From the NCBI GenBank assembly GCA_031771865.1, contig JASISA010000003.1:186001-250000 (forward strand): DNA of 64,000 nucleotides, in the 5' to 3' direction. Of the stretch, positions 63,986-64,000 are shown piece after piece. The first letter of the stretch is position 1. The number at the start of each line of letters is the position of its first letter. The position numbers were made by a program, and so were the translations under genes. The DNA comes from Nothophaeocryptopus gaeumannii. Its lineage: Eukaryota; Ascomycota; Dothideomycetes; Mycosphaerellales; Mycosphaerellaceae. The notes below the pieces were generated by a model that did not search any database, was not told the DNA's origin, and worked only from the letters and a program-made list of their open reading frames with translations.

Positions 63986-64000
63986 AAGGGGCAAGAGAGG

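Noticed and set aside
1..64000. CRISPR arrays, rRNA, transposase or reverse transcriptase genes, long terminal repeats
   Set aside because: None seen; repeats present are short tandem arrays only.

Overview
The window is nuclear DNA of a filamentous ascomycete. Genes are dense on both strands, with short GT-AG introns (mostly 46-67 nt) carrying CTAAC/CTGAC-type branch sites. Gene content is typical of moulds: a P450, MFS transporters, a JEN-type monocarboxylate permease, DUF1772, NmrA-like and GYF proteins, and UstYa-type remnants. A Dothideomycete (Capnodiales-like) is my best guess, from gene style only.

Layout. 0-6 kb: P450 3' part, an unknown gene with a frame break at a G-run, and MCM3. 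6-13 kb: a decayed alpha-L-rhamnosidase end, a drug-type MFS transporter, and a GEN1/Yen1-type resolvase read in one frame but interrupted by two stops. 13-28 kb: a secreted Ala/Ser protein, DUF1772 protein, ACH1 CoA-transferase, JEN-type transporter, a broken large membrane protein, SEC62, a cupin and a PTS2-tagged 3-ketoacyl-CoA thiolase. ACH1, JEN and thiolase serve acetate, lactate/pyruvate and fatty-acid use. 28.4-34 kb: gene-poor and degenerate, holding two broken UstYa-family (DUF3328) genes around a broken alpha/beta hydrolase. It also holds the most remarkable object here: a complete tRNA-Ser(AGA) split into four pieces by three spliceosomal-type GT-AG introns (32919-33161). 34-53 kb: a Met/Gly-rich protein, a 1527-aa GYF protein, a flavin amine oxidase, an NmrA-like protein, a lone sugar-transporter exon, a broken nuclear protein, an Atos/DUF4210 protein and FYV7. 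53-64 kb: a five-member tandem family with an F-box-like N-terminus and a Cys-rich C-terminus (three of five broken), plus another broken gene.

Housekeeping genes are intact over long frames. About ten accessory genes carry single-base shifts or in-frame TAA/TAG. Three explanations remain open: real decay (possibly by C-to-T mutation or in a genome with redundant copies), assembly indels, and for the stop codons only, recoding or sexual-stage A-to-I editing. Coordinates were worked out by eye; exon ends rest on splice motifs and frame, not on transcripts.
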